Positions 26,660 through 39,811 are shown, numbered from the stretch's first letter. The stretch is DNA of 64,000 nt from Hedera helix (GCA_947179155.2 OX359273.1:42195023-42259022), one strand, 5' to 3'. Notes: generated from the sequence alone by a model not told the origin. Program-made: numbers and translations.

Positions 26660-29536
26660 TCAAGTCTTCATTGCAGGCCTAACCAGCCCCTAGTCTAGAA
26701 CCACTTCCCAAATGCTTGAAGTCTTTTGCTTCAAGATTATCCCCATGAGCAGAGAAACCTGTCCCACCTTTTTCAAGGCACACCAGATTCCTCTCGTTAC
26801 ATCCCTTGTTGCAAACTAGACAGACCTTGTCGTCGACAGCCATGAACCTATCGGCAAACTTCTTACAGAAGACATGTCCACAAGAGCTTAGGGCAACGAG
26901 CGCCAATGTGTTGGTCATTGTGACCTTGCAGCTAGGACAGATGTATGTCTTGTCAAGAGACGTGGATTGCTTCTGTACTCATTGGTGTCATCTGTGAAGT
27001 GAATGGGAAAGAGGGTCTTCATCTTGAGTTTTTCATTGCCTTCTGGACAAGTGGTGCTGGTGGATGGTGTCTCTACCTTTACAGGAGCTTCAGGCGTAGC
27101 AGAGGGTAGCCAGCATGCTTTCATTGTTCTTAGTGCTTCCTCTTCGTATGATGTGGCCTTCACACTGTTTACCCCATGGAACCATTCTTGTCTCTGCTAT
27201 AATTCTTATCGTTGTGTTGGGGTAATGCGCCATGGTTTTGTTGATCAAATGCATCAAGCTCTCTGGCCTTCTGCAGCATTAACTTCTCTTCTTCCTCTTC
27301 TTTTTCTTGCTTCTGCTGAACAGCATGGGCAGCTATCTTCCTGCCAGGGAATATTCAACAAAACCTTCAGCATGCAAGATACATAACGCAACTGCAAACA
27401 TTTCTACTCCCTGTGAAGTTTCTTTTCCATGTGGGAATATTAATGAAGGAATGAAGGAGATAAGTTAAGCATATGAGGATTTCTTAAGTAAATATTTGTT
27501 TCAAAGGGAAGGGGGGGATGAGGATTCTACTTACATTTGAAATGGGATAGAAACCATTCTTCCTTCAAGAGTCCAGACGAACCCCACATAATTAGCTTTC
27601 TCATTTTTCTTTGAAAATTTGCGGAACAAAATTGATCCCGATATAGAATAAACTCCACAATCACCCTTACGAAATATAAGCACATCAATTATCACTAGTA
27701 TTATTCTCTAATCAAGCAATCAAGTAACAGGAATTAGATGGTCAAAGTACCAATCTACAAAATAGCATATACTCAGAAGTAACTGATATAAGCTTCATTT
27801 CAAATTTAGTCCATAATAGTGCAAGCTTACTTATCGGGGTCCCACACGCAATAAGCATTTGGTGTCAAAACTTTAAGATAAGAATATACTAAGGAAAAAG
27901 ATCGGTTCGTGATACTTGTACATGGGCCATGGAATGTCTCTAATTAATTAATGTGTCAATCACTTGGTGTCCTGCGAGTCTTCTATTCATAACACCTATT
28001 TTTTTTATTCCAATTCATGCTTATTTCATTTTTTATTACTATATAACTATTTATCTCATCACTTGAGCAGAATAAGGTAGGGAGGGTGGAGGAATTCCAT
28101 GGGAAAGAAATGAGGGAGGCAAATTTCATTTGAAGCCTGGAAGTGGGCGGCGTAAGGGTTACCAAACCCTTCTAGGCAAACTATGGCGTCTCTAAAAGGA
28201 GGAAGGGAGTGTATGGCAGCGGGTGGATGTAACTAGATTTGGAGAGGAAAAGCATAGTTGCATTAGAACATAGGAAAGGTCTCCTTTTTTGGGTTAGGTT
28301 GTAAAGAACATTGCTCAATATTAAGGGAGCTTTGCAAAAAACAATTACTTTGTGTTGGCAAATGGTTTGAGGATTTGATTTTAAGAGGATGCTTGGGTGG
28401 GTGAGGCAAGCCTTGGTAAGAGAATTTCCTAACTAGTGCAGAATGGCAGTTGATTTCGAGTCTAGCACGATGGATTAATTAAGTGAGAGGTTGGCGGGAC
28501 GCGTTCACTGCATTAGGTAGAAGGAATTTTCACTATACCACCCTCATTAAAGCAAGGAGCATACTTCTACACTTTCAATGTAACTCTACTGTGAAATCCA
28601 CAAAAGAGAAAATAGACCCAATACAACTCCATTTCCAAAAGAATAATAGCACCTAATTTAAAAGAAAAAACCCCAATTTTACCGATGGGCATCTTTTTGC
28701 TTTAAAAACACATACTATTTCCTCTCCTTAACATCCACAAAAAGCAGTCAGGTGTCAAATCTCACCCTCTTGTACTGCTTTAGGACCAAAGCACCCCAAG
28801 GAACTCTCATATCAAACTGGCCATCAGCAATGTAACTCAAAACAAGAGCAAAAACTGAAGATCAAAGCTTGTACAACACTCACAATGATGCAGCAAATGA
28901 TTAGGCAACCCTTACCCCAGCTTAAAAATCCTTTCTTTTCTTAAACCTCAGCTTAAAAATCCTAACATTCACCTTTACAACACGCATAATTAATGCATAA
29001 CACAAGAGAATCATTAACCATGGGTAAAAAAATTAGTCCATATATAAATTCGCACCCACTGTAAAATCCAAATAATTAGGCAATAACAAACAACCACCTA
29101 ACATAAACATTGAAAAATATGGAAGCTAAAAAATCGGACCTTTGAATATCTTTCTTTTGAGCTAACAAGCGCTCGAAAATGCATTCCTTACAGAAGATAT
29201 AACTGCCTCTGGGCGGTTAAATCTGTTAAGCGTCATTGTTCCTTTATAAGTCAGGGTAGACTAGAGAGCTAGTGTAGTTATCGGAATATTGTATGAACTT
29301 CTTTTCCTTCTCAAGCACTGTAACTGCCATTTGTGGCTGAATTTCTATTAATACAATTCTCCATTTCCTTCCTTTCATCTTTTTGTATTTTCTGTTCTTC
29401 TTTTCCATTCGATTTTTATCACAAATGAATTGAATTCACAGCACCTTTCCTTCTGAATTCCATATCCGAGCTTTCGCTTCTCATCGTATGTGAAGAATGC
29501 TAGATCATTGTTATTCTTCGAGTGTCTCTCAGGAAT
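26660..29536 (-). pseudogene. NOSIP/CSU1-type E3 ubiquitin ligase pseudogene
   Basis: Remains of a homologue of nitric-oxide-synthase-interacting protein (plant CSU1, a U-box/RING-like ubiquitin ligase). Exon 1 (29536-29445) still reads RHSKNNNDLAFFTYDEK and ends at a GT donor, but the start codon is ATT. The expected exon with the first zinc-binding half is not found. The last exon starts at 27340 after CAG with KIAAHAVQQKQEKEEEE, then carries SYEEEALRTMKA, EGNEKLKMKTLF and SSCGHVFCKK. It has three single-base frameshifts: near 27180 (a T lost), near 26971 (an A lost) and at 26687-26690 (an extra G). A cysteine after CKK is Phe. The ancestral stop is at 26662-26660. Because introns are retained, it is a decayed gene or genomic duplicate, not a processed copy. 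Confidence 0.87.
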
Positions 29537-31550
29537 CTCTCTTCACGATATTAAATAAACCTAAATCGAATGGAAAGGATGAAACAGATCCAGAACAATG
29601 AAAAAAGCCCTAGAAATTGCGAGCTGATAAAGTTTTCCCCCAAACGGCTCGTAAGCACGGGCGGCCTGACAGTCTGTTAAGTAAGGCTGTGTTTGGAACC
29701 TAAAATTTCCGAATAGGAATCTAATCTGTTTTACTATAATTAAATAGATAGTTTTGTTCTTTATCTTTTGTTTTTGTTTTTTGATTCCACCTTTTATTTT
29801 TTTTATTTATCTATTAAAATTAGAAACTATAAATTAGTAACATCGCTCTATAAGAAAACAAAAGTTAGTATTATAATTTTATAAAAATTAATCAAACTAA
29901 GATCATCTTATATAATATTAATTTATTATTTTTATTTAAATATATAATAATTCAAGTTTAAGTAAAATTATATTACTACTTGAATAATATAGTTTGAGGA
30001 AAAAATAAAATTCTAAACTATATTATATTTATAATTTAATTTATAAGTATTATTAAAATATAAATGTAATTATATTTCAAGTATAAGTAGAATTTCATTA
30101 TTACTTATATAGTATACTTTTAAAATAAAACTATTTTTTTTCCTTATAAATATCACCTTACTAAATATTAAATTATATTATTATTGAACTATAGATATAG
30201 GTATAAAAATAATACACTCACCAATAATATTATTCAATTATTTAAATTAAAATTAAATATTGAAAACAAATTACTCTTTTCAATAATATATATATATCAA
30301 AAAATATAATAATAACTAAACCACATCTTAATTGTATGTTATTCCCAAAGACACTCCAAAGAATATAGAAAAAGGGAATATAGAAAAAGGGTTTAATAGA
30401 TTATAATTTTTTTTTAAAGAGATATTATCAAGTAATTAAGTAACTTAATGTTACTTTATTAGCACAGTAGAATATAAGTTTGAAAATTTTCTTTAAAAAT
30501 TAAATGAAAAAATCACAGTTCTAAATTTAGTGATTGCAACTATAAAGAACAAAAAACGTAGAGTTACAAAAAAATAAAATATAAAAAATAAATGACATAG
30601 ATAATTTTTAAGAGGTTCGGAGTACAAAAATCTCATAATCCTCTCTTCTACTTAGTCGGTATCGATGACTCACTAAAGATGATTTTGGTTATACAAATTA
30701 AGGTATACATAGAACCTATACAACAAGGTGATTCACAAATATTCAAACAAATCACTTAAATTTGGTTTTGAAAGATCAGTAAGACCTATACAATCATTAA
30801 GAAAAAGTTATTGTTTTAAGTGCTTCTAAGTTGCGTTAAGTGATTAAATAATTTATCCAATAACGTATTTATAATAAAAATTATACAAATAATATATAAC
30901 ATTATACTTTCAAAAGAAATTATTTTTTCCCAAAATAGCATATCAAGTCAAAAAGTAATATTACTTATTTTATTCAAAATATTATATAAAAAATATTAAC
31001 AAAAAATAAATAAAAAAATTAAAAATTAAAAATTAAAAATTAAGAATATGGCCCTGTGATTTGCTCGGGGTATATTGCTAGTTGGCATAAATTAATAAGA
31101 CTATTTTTACAACAAATCTAATATTTTTTATTTAGCTTTCCGAGAAGGTATAGTACCATAAAAGTGGATGATAAAAATAATTGGAGAAAATGAAAAATAT
31201 TCAATTTGAATAATTTCAAATGCATATTCAATTATAGATTAAATATTTCTCTTCCCACCCACATATTACATCAAGTAGTAACAAAGCAATTTTTATTTTT
31301 CTTCACAAAATTATATATACATTAATAATGAAAAATATATACTAGAAAACATGTTGAATAGTGAAAACCTTTTCCAGAAAAGTCATATTTTTATTACTTA
31401 TTTTATAATGTTTTAATTGTTTACAGAGACATGAGTAGACTGTTCGAAAGTCAACATCTTGACCATACAAACCAATTCTTAGCTCAATTCCGTTTAATCA
31501 TTCCCTCCACCGTTCTCTTCACTACCCGGGAAAACAACAATTAATACAGT
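29537..31550. other. AT-rich intergenic region upstream of the USP gene
   Basis: 29537-29700 is 5' flank of the pseudogene. 29700-31540 is very AT-rich with short A/T repeats and no coding signal. 31440-31550, next to the USP start, becomes CT-rich and is the likely 5' UTR. Confidence 0.5.
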
Positions 31551-32240
31551 ATGAGCATGACGTCACCCAGGAAGCCCCTGGAATCCGATTACCCACCGGA
31601 GGTAATCACCGTCCCACCGGCATCCCCTCGTTTCCCCAATATCCAACCACCCACCCCAACAGCCGGTGCCCACCGCAAGATCGGGATTGCCGTCGATTTA
31701 AGCGACGAGAGCGCCTACGCCGTGAAATGGGCGGTCCAGAACTATCTCCGTCCCGGAGACACCGTGATCCTCGTCCACGTTCAACCCACCTCCGTCCTCT
31801 ACGGCGCCGATTGGGGCGCCATCCACCTCACCGTCGACGACGACTCCGAAGAATCTCAGCAAAAACTCGAAGACGAGTTCGATAATTTCACAGCCACAAA
31901 ATCAAATCACTTGGCTCAGCCGCTTGTGGAGGCTCAGATCCCGTTTAAGATCCATATAGTGAAAGATCATGATATGAAGGAAAGGCTGTGTTTGGAAGTG
32001 GAGCGATTGGGGCTGAGTGCGGTGATTATGGGGAGCCGAGGACTTGGTGCTTCGCGGCGCAATGCGAAGGGAAGGTTGGGAAGTGTGAGTGATTACTGTG
32101 TGCAGCACTGTGTGTGTCCTGTGGTTGTTGTTAGATGTCCAGATGATAAAAATGGGTTGAGTGATAAGGTGGATCCTGTACCGGAGGAGGAACAAGTGTA
32201 TCACGATGCCTCAGACAAACAAACAGGTATCAAAATTTGA
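31551..32240 (+). CDS. Universal stress protein, PHOS34-like
   Basis: An open frame of 229 residues. A Pro-rich N-terminus (about residues 1-42) contains VPPASPRFP, the phosphosite-bearing type of leader of PHOS32/PHOS34. The USP fold follows: RKIGIAVDLSDESAYAVKWAV, VILVHVQPTSVLYGADWG, KIHIVKDHDMKERLCLEVERLG, and the nucleotide-binding loop MGSRGLGASRRNAKGRLGSVSDY, with G-x2-G-x9-G-S intact. The protein is probably cytosolic; its Arabidopsis relatives are phosphorylated by MAP kinases after elicitor treatment. ATG at 31551 is the first in frame; a second in-frame Met lies two codons later. The last four codons run through a potential splice donor at 32226/32227 (ACAG|GTATCA), so the true C-terminus may come from the small exon at 34757. 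Confidence 0.92.
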   Translation: MSMTSPRKPLESDYPPEVITVPPASPRFPNIQPPTPTAGAHRKIGIAVDLSDESAYAVKWAVQNYLRPGDTVILVHVQPTSVLYGADWGAIHLTVDDDSEESQQKLEDEFDNFTATKSNHLAQPLVEAQIPFKIHIVKDHDMKERLCLEVERLGLSAVIMGSRGLGASRRNAKGRLGSVSDYCVQHCVCPVVVVRCPDDKNGLSDKVDPVPEEEQVYHDASDKQTGIKI

Positions 32241-32495
32241 TCATTTTAGTATGAATATTTCAGTGATTGTTCTAAAGTTTGTGACTTTGTACTGAATAAT
32301 TAAGATTCCGAATACTTTACTTTGTACTTACCATTACAGTACTGCTGGAAAAAAAATGAAAATCTTTAGTTCAGTGTGATGGCCGATATGATATCCTTGT
32401 ATAAAGCTTAAAATTATGAAGAATAAGAAATTCACATTTGGCATAATCTTTGACCGGTGAGCTGTCCTGCCAATCTCTTTGATATGGTAAGCATC

Positions 32496-32711
32496 CCTAT
32501 AAGCTTAGTTGCATGTCTACTGGTACCTTGTTTATAAGGGACCTTGGTTTACTGAATCATAATTCATAATCATGCAAAGATCAGGTTGTTGAGATTTAGA
32601 GCACAAATAGTGTGATATTGTGATTACCTATAAGCTTAGTTGCATGTCTACTGGTACCTGGTTTATAAGGGACCTTGGTTTACTGAATCATAGTCATGCA
32701 AAGATCAGGTT
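32496..32711. repeat. Direct duplication, ~90 bp copies spaced by 131 bp
   Basis: Copies at 32496-32587 and 32627-32711 share CCTATAAGCTTAGTTGCATG through GCAAAGATCAGGTT, with a small deletion in the second. They lie downstream of the USP frame, in its proposed intron or 3' region. Confidence 0.9.
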
Positions 32712-34756
32712 TGTGGTTCGTTAAATCCTTTGTTTCTTTTAACCAAGCCGGTGATCCTGGTCAGAAAAGCAAGAATTTTGGTTTATGTAGCATGTGAATG
32801 AAATCACTGCTATAAGGTCTGCTGTTCAATATTTTGGTTTTCTGTTTATTTCACTTCTTTCAGGTTAACAAGGAACCTAATTCTTTTAAGATCCCTTAAC
32901 ATGCGATTTACAGATCTTGTACTCTTTTGAAATGCGTTCTTATTGCTTCCAGATCCCCCTCCCCTCACACCCCCCCAAAAAAAAAAAAACCCTGATATAT
33001 TTATTATGTATGGGTGATTCCCCCGGAATGTTCATTCTTGGTACCTCTGCATATTCTTTTCTAAATAAAAAAAATTTAGTCCTTAAATATTAGTATTCAG
33101 AAATGAATCAAATGATCATTGAAAAAATTATATTAAAGTGTGCCCTAGTAAAGCTTAGTTTTCGAAAAAATAGTTAACAAAACAGAAGGAGTAGTTCTCT
33201 CTTTTAGGACCGAGGGTCTATGATGATGGATGCATTGACCTTCATCATAAACAAACCTTAATTGCAGCATGCCAGACTATATAACCGAATTAATGATTGC
33301 TTGGAATCAGTGGATAATCCTAGCTTTGAGATCTTTGGAGCTATATGAACTATTAAGCCTCTTGTCAAACATTTTGTTCATGTGTGAGGATTATCTTTTT
33401 GCCATTGCCTTAGAATTGGTGCACTAGATTTTTTAATCATAACTCAGAAGGATCATTATTTTTGTTATCTTGTATAGTAACCTTATCATTCAGCAATGAT
33501 CTTCCTGAATCCTGTTTAACATCACGAGGGACATTCTAGGGAGGATTGTCCACTTAAATTGCTTGAGGTGTGGCAATTGGGCATGTTAAAGCCCTGTTCA
33601 CCCTTTTAACAGGCATAATCTACCCTTGTAATAGTTATCCATTAACAAAGATAACTGTGATGAAAGACTTTGACTACACTAAATGAACAACGTACCCAGA
33701 AACCTTCAAGGAATGCTTAAACCCACAAAATACCCTCCCAAGAGGCAAGAACTTTGAAATTAGTCCTCAAGCTTGTCCATGGCATTTGATGATGGTTTAT
33801 TTTTGGCTTGTACCTTATGCATGTGTAATGGTATATGTGTTTTAGAAGAAGTATGCATTTGCAATCATGCTTTAGTAAGTACACAAGGGTGTTTTGCATA
33901 AGTTTCTTCTGTGCTAGATGAATTACAAAAACCTAGGGTGCTTGATATATATATAGAGAGAGACAAGCGAGAGAGACAGAGTGAGAGAAAGCAGACAAGT
34001 GGGGGGATGGGTGTGCATGGAGAGAATAAATTAATATGTTGATGATGATGTGAAGACAAAATTCAATGGTGTCATTTAAGTTGCATAGGGACTGCTAAAA
34101 TGGTAGATTTATGAAGACTTTTACTATATATAAATGTGAGTATAAATGGTTAGCTACAGCAAAGACACCAAGAACACTACAAAAGTTCATTCTAGTATCA
34201 GGAGTCGACAAATCAATTACATGATCTGAGAAAGTATGAGTGTGTGTGTGTGCGAGAGAGAGGGAGAGCTTTGAGCACTCGACATTGCATGGGATGATGG
34301 CTGGAGGATGTGGGGAAGGTCTTCATTACCTCATCTGGCCACAAGGTTGAAGACTAGATATGGCTGGCCATAGTTAATTAGCAGAAGAAGCTAGAAGAAA
34401 TGGTGACTATGGTTTTCCTTAAGGCTCTGTTTGGCAGGGAGTGGTAGATGGCGAGTGCTCATTTACAACTTTAACCCTCCACCCCCAATTCTAGTAATCA
34501 AATCACAGTTATACAGGATGTTTGTTCCTATCAATGACAGTGTGCTGGTATACATACGAAGTGCCAATACGTGGGGCTCTCCCAGCATCGTGTTATCTTT
34601 GAACTTGAACTTTTGACACCATTTACTTATTTTTATCAAATATGCTCTTCCACACCACCCCCCACCCCCTCTCTCTTTCCCCACCTGCAGTTCCATCTAA
34701 AATATCCTAGGTCCATGTGTCTGCTGTACACTGACTAATTTAGAAAACTCTTGCAG
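32712..34756. other. Proposed USP intron / intergenic region
   Basis: No coding exon recognised. There are short GA-rich tracts at about 33950-33990 and 34240-34270 (GTGTGT then GAGAGA). I checked for matches to common conserved plant microRNAs from memory and saw none. Confidence 0.4.
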
Positions 34757-34776
34757 ATTTGGAGAAGGCTTCATGA
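34757..34776 (+). CDS. Candidate last exon of the USP gene
   Basis: Splicing 32226 to 34757 (donor GTATCA, acceptor CTCTTGCAG after a branch-like CTGACTAAT) keeps phase and gives a C-terminus DLEKAS then TGA. The whole protein would be 231 residues instead of 229. The alternative is reading through to TGA at 32238. The acceptor context is good, but the exon is only 20 nt and the intron 2.5 kb, so this is inference. Confidence 0.4.
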
Positions 34777-34828
34777 GCAAATGAAAGATCTATATGATGC
34801 TTTGTCCCCAAGTATGTGTAATGAGCTT

Positions 34829-34936
34829 TGTCAAGTGACTTTGTGCCATTTGATAAATGAAGTGTGTCAAATGACTTTGTGCCATTTGATAAATGAAGTG
34901 TGTCAAGTGACTTTGTGCCATTTGATAAATAAGGTG
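34829..34936. repeat. 36-bp tandem repeat, 3 copies
   Basis: The unit contains TGTCAAGTGACTTTGTGCC and ATTTGATAAATGAAG and repeats at 34829, 34865 and 34901, with one A/G difference. If the downstream USP exon is real, this lies in the 3' UTR. Confidence 0.95.
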
Positions 34937-36047
34937 TTGTAGTGTTGGGGTCTTTCTATTCTGGCCTGTATTTTTGGTTGTGTTTCAAATTAACAAGGTT
35001 TGGAATGAAAGATATTGTTGATCATCTTTAGTCCATACTAGGTCTTCTTACATGTTGCACTGTTTTCCCTTGTGCTGCAAGTTCTTGTTAGAAACTGCTT
35101 GGCGGCATCATACTTAATGTTTTACATCTATGAAATCTGAGTAGATTGAAGTTGTTGCTTTCTTTTTATGCTTGTAATGGTAATGGTCTCTTGTTAACTT
35201 CTTCTATTTTTGTAGTTCGTATATTCTCCTGTGGCCCATTTGAACACTCCTGAGAGCTCTATTAAAGGTCAAAACACACATAGTTTAAAGCATGGTAGGA
35301 CTCTGACTCGCTGATAACAGGGATAAAATGTGTCTCCATTTAAGGCCATCAACAAATCAAATTATTCTGGGCTCCAAATTGCCACAACTGGTGTGATAAT
35401 TGAAAAATTATTTAGTTATTTTGGGATAATGTAACGTGATGTCTGAAATTAATAAAATCTCTTTATTTTAGTAGTGTTGTACTATTTATAATTTTGAACA
35501 TTAAAATAGAGAGATTTTATTAACTTAGATTGACGTTGACGTTGTCTCATAATTACTCGTGATAATTGATGTTCTTAGGCAGAGTGAAATGTAGATGAGA
35601 AGAGATCTGACAAGATAAATTACTACCCTAGCTACTAGTGATATTACTCCTCCCTCAGAGAGAGGGAGAGTTTTATTTTGTTCAAAATTAATTGTCATTT
35701 TTTCGAAAGTCAAAGGGAGCGTTAAAAGATTGTATATTACACTTATAGGGCCAATTTTAAGTACAAGGGCAAATACCCATGTCTATATATTAACACTTCC
35801 CCAAGTGTGACACTCAATAAACTTTTTTTCTTGGATTGATCTTGGATTGTTTATCGAATCCAAGAAAAGAAGTTTTACTCCTATTTCAAAATAAAAAATA
35901 AAAGCATCTCTCGTTGCTCATATGTTTATTGAGCGGTTAATAGTAGGGATAACATGATAATTGACTTGAGATGATAAATATTGTGATTTTTTTAGACAAA
36001 AATTAACAATAAATGTAACATACTATGGGAAAAAAAAGACAAATAGG

Positions 36048-36088
<41 letters not shown>

Positions 36089-39000
36089 GTAATGAGTATA
36101 TATGTATTTGGAGAAATTATTTTATCATCTATGAACATGATGAATAGTATTTATTTTTTATACATATTTTTGGATTCTTGTGAAAATTTTTGTACTAAAA
36201 TTTATATATATATATATATATATATTATTCATTCATCATGTTTATGGTATATTTAATAATTTTTCATGTATTTGGCATATTCTCTCGTCCTAATGTGGAG
36301 AATCTGAAGAACAAGGAGTAAAACAAAAATCCTCTTACAGATTAAAAGATGCAGTAGAAAATGTGGGGTTGTTATGACTTCCAACTCACAAAAGCAAAAT
36401 ATGCAGTGTCACACTGTCACCAGGGCTGACAACACCCAGGAAAATAGAATAAATAAATAAATAAATAAATAAATAAACAGAATCTCCATGATTTTTTTAT
36501 AACGAAACACCATAGCCATGAATATGTCCATCACCTACTTACGCATTTAATATCTACCACAAATTTTCTTTGTACTAGTGCTCTTCTCTCTTTCCCTTAT
36601 TCTCTCTCCTCCTTCTGTCCTGCATCTGTAAACTCGAGATCCAATACCACCAAGAAATGGTAGGACTAATATATTATTACTCTCCGTCGAGGATAAATTT
36701 TGTTATTATTATTATTTTAAATAATATCAAGTTAAATATTTATTTATTTATTATAATAATTTATTTATAATATGTTTAATATTAATTATCATATTTTTAT
36801 TTTTTTATATATATTTATAAAATATTATAAAATATTTTAAAAAATTAAATAAGAATTAAAATATAAATAATTTTATTATTCGAGAATAATACTAATAGTT
36901 TTTAGCAATCAATTAAAATATTAATCGGCGTCTTATGTTAGCACGTGGACATGTTGGGTGGGCTCATCTTTCAATTCTCTTTGGGTTCTGTATAAAGCTT
37001 CCCTTATTTAATACTGTAGTGTTTTATTGTAGCAACATTATTTTCTATCAATTCCCATCACATCGGTCTCCCTTTCTCCAAAGTTGGGTTGATTGATTGT
37101 CGGTGTTTACCATATTTTATTAGTTTTTTTAGACAGCAAAACATGGATAATTGCAAGATAGCGCTATTTTATCGTAACATTATTTTTATTTATTTATTAA
37201 GATGATCCAAAACCTTAACTTGAAACTTGACCATAAACCTGATACCTTTTCTTAACAACATTTTTTCTAATCCCAATTCTAATCCCTAACCAGCTAAACT
37301 TAACCTGGACCATATTGACTAATTTTCATGTGTCCGTTGAGAATTAAGTCACGTAATATAAAATAATAATCATAATAATAATAATATAAATTTTAACTTT
37401 AAAAAAATTTAAGGATAAAATTACGGATCAAATTTCAAATCTCTACTGTATCAATAATAATGTGTTTACAAGTTTATCCTAAGTTTTATGTCTTAAAACT
37501 TGAGATTATACAATACTACAATATAACTTTTTATACGGATTAAAAGCTGTAAAACTCTCTCTTACAATAAAACTTTTTTGCACGGAATATAAGAATTTCA
37601 AAAATCCTCTCCCTCACACAAACCAAAAATTCTCTCACATCCTATTTCAATTCTTAAGATACTACATAATATTTTGTTGTGCTACATTTAATCAACAAAA
37701 CATAAGACTCTATTTATAGAGTACTCGTATCTTTTTTCTTCTTATTTAAAATAAGACATTTTCATAATAATATTTTTATAAAAATAAGTTTCACTCTCAT
37801 AATAATACCTCTATTATAAATAGGACTTCTTTATTTATATAATAATAATTTTTTTTAATAAGATTTAAAAAATATTCTAATAATTTTCTTTTAATTTGAA
37901 TTCTTAATTATTTCAATTTTATGTCTGAAAAGAATTTAAAGAATATCCTAACATGCCCATCTCGAGCTCATAATCAAAGATAATAGCTATGTAGTGGCCT
38001 TAATCACACACACTTATAATCCTAAATCCTAAAAATATTATTATAAAAAAATAATATACACATTAATAAATATAATTATAAAATTAAATTATAACTAATA
38101 TAAAATTTTATACAATAAGACATGATATTAAAGTGTGATTTTTTTTTTAATCTATATTATCACATATATTTATATAAATTAATATTTAATATTGAGATCT
38201 ATTTATCGTCATATTTATTAAGACTTTGAATAATTTCGAATATCTAAAATTTACGAGTATGTAAAAGTTACGCTTGCAGATCCATATCACCATGTATGAT
38301 TGAATTGGTTACCAATCGGCTACAAGATAATGCTGTGGTATATGGTGCACTGTTTTCACTAAAGCTTGTATGATCAATTGGACATGGTTCATACACTCGA
38401 CTACAGCTGTTGATCATTTTGACATTTGCTCAAAGGTCAATAGATAAAGAATGGACACAACTCACAAGGAAGCTAGAGAATAAGAGGCACCCATATTTTC
38501 TCAAGGAGTAGGGTTGGGTCCCACAATATGATATTCTTATTCTATATTCAAAATCTAGCAGCTAGTATTTGATTTAGTAGGAACTCTAGAACATTTGTAC
38601 TATTTATTTTTTGTGAGTGTTGTTATATATTTCTAAAAAATTTAGTCAAATTATAATTACAATCTATATATATATTTAAATAAAAAATTAAATATAACTC
38701 AATTTTAATTTATTTTATTTTACAACATACTTCTACATTGGTTCAATCTAATTTCATCATATTTTTTTCAATAACTGAATATGTATATCATTTTTTATTT
38801 TAGTTGATTATGGCTAAAAAGTAAGGGAACATGCCAAAGTAAACATCGCAGAACTGAGGAAGAATTCATTAATAACTTAATTAAAGTTTGGTTCGAGTTC
38901 GATAGTGAAAAAGTAAATTAATTGTTCAACTATATTAACTTCGACAGAGTACCTTCCAGACTGACCTTCCTTAACACATACAAGCAGAATTGCATTGATC

Positions 39001-39465
39001 GATGAATCTCCGGATGGGAACTACACAATCCTCTTTCATTTGCGTCTCCCTCGATTCTTCTTCGATCACAAACAAGAGAAACTTCCTCTCCCTTTTCTTT
39101 GACTACCTCTCCCATATTCAATTCCCCCTCCAACAAACATGCTATTGCCTATTATGTTAGAAACAATAATTTATAAAATTAATGGTAAACATTGCACCAC
39201 AAGAGAAGTCTAACTGACCAATTCTAGTTTTATGATGTTTGATTTCAACGATGAAAACTACACAATTCATTCTTTATACTCTCATCTCACAAAAAGACCT
39301 CATAATATTTGAAAGTACTAAGAAGGTCTGTGTGTGTGTATATATATATATATTCTTTCGTACTTGCCTTTATTGTTTTGCGCCTATTTAATTATGATAA
39401 AATTTTAAAAAATTGTGTCATTTTACAATATTATTGACTAAGAAAAATATATTATATTTTTTGTG

Positions 39466-39522
<57 letters not shown>
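34937..39522. other. AT-rich intergenic region
   Basis: No gene found. Contains a foldback at 35449-35523 (arms TTAATAAAATCTCT and inverse), (GT)n at 36057-36085, (TA)n near 36203-36225, (AATA)n at 36447-36477, and (TA)n from 39470 to 39521. Confidence 0.5.
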
Positions 39523-39525
<3 letters not shown>

Positions 39526-39714
39526 AAAAATGTATATACACAACTGTGTAATGCACAGTCGGCTATGGCGACGGTTTTTTTGAGCTATGCCGATGGTTCA
39601 ACCGTCGGCTTAGCTATTTCTGGACTAAGCCGACACGACACTGTTGGCATAGCTCAAAAAAACCGTCGCCGTAGTCGACCATGTATTACACAGCCGTGTA
39701 TCTCCATATTCTCC
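39523..39714. mobile_element. Palindromic MITE inside a TA microsatellite
   Basis: About 190 bp, with both halves nearly complementary. The left arm contains CTGTGTAATGCACAGTCGGC and GCGACGGTTTTTTTGAGC; the right arm has their inverses. Both ends abut TA repeats (39470-39521 on the left, 39715-39728 on the right). An open frame across it reflects the hairpin and TA tract only. Its layout matches 48810-49006. Confidence 0.75.
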
Positions 39715-39811
39715 GTATATATATATATTTATAAATGAGATTCTCAGTGTAAACAGCAGTGTGTTGTTTAGTCAAGATTTGCCTAATCTTTATGTTATGT
39801 AAAATCACTTT

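Noticed and set aside
26660..27340. Processed (retro) pseudogene explanation for the NOSIP remnant
   Set aside because: Exon 1 and the last exon are separated by 2.1 kb with a donor and acceptor in place, so intron sequence was kept.
31902..32204. Minus-strand frame inside the USP gene
   Set aside because: Antisense shadow of a well-supported USP coding frame.
33900..34400. Possible microRNA precursor in GA-rich sequence
   Set aside because: No convincing long stem and no match to conserved plant microRNAs that I know.
39463..39738. Open frame across the palindromic element
   Set aside because: Produced by the TA tract and hairpin; no domain or conservation signal.
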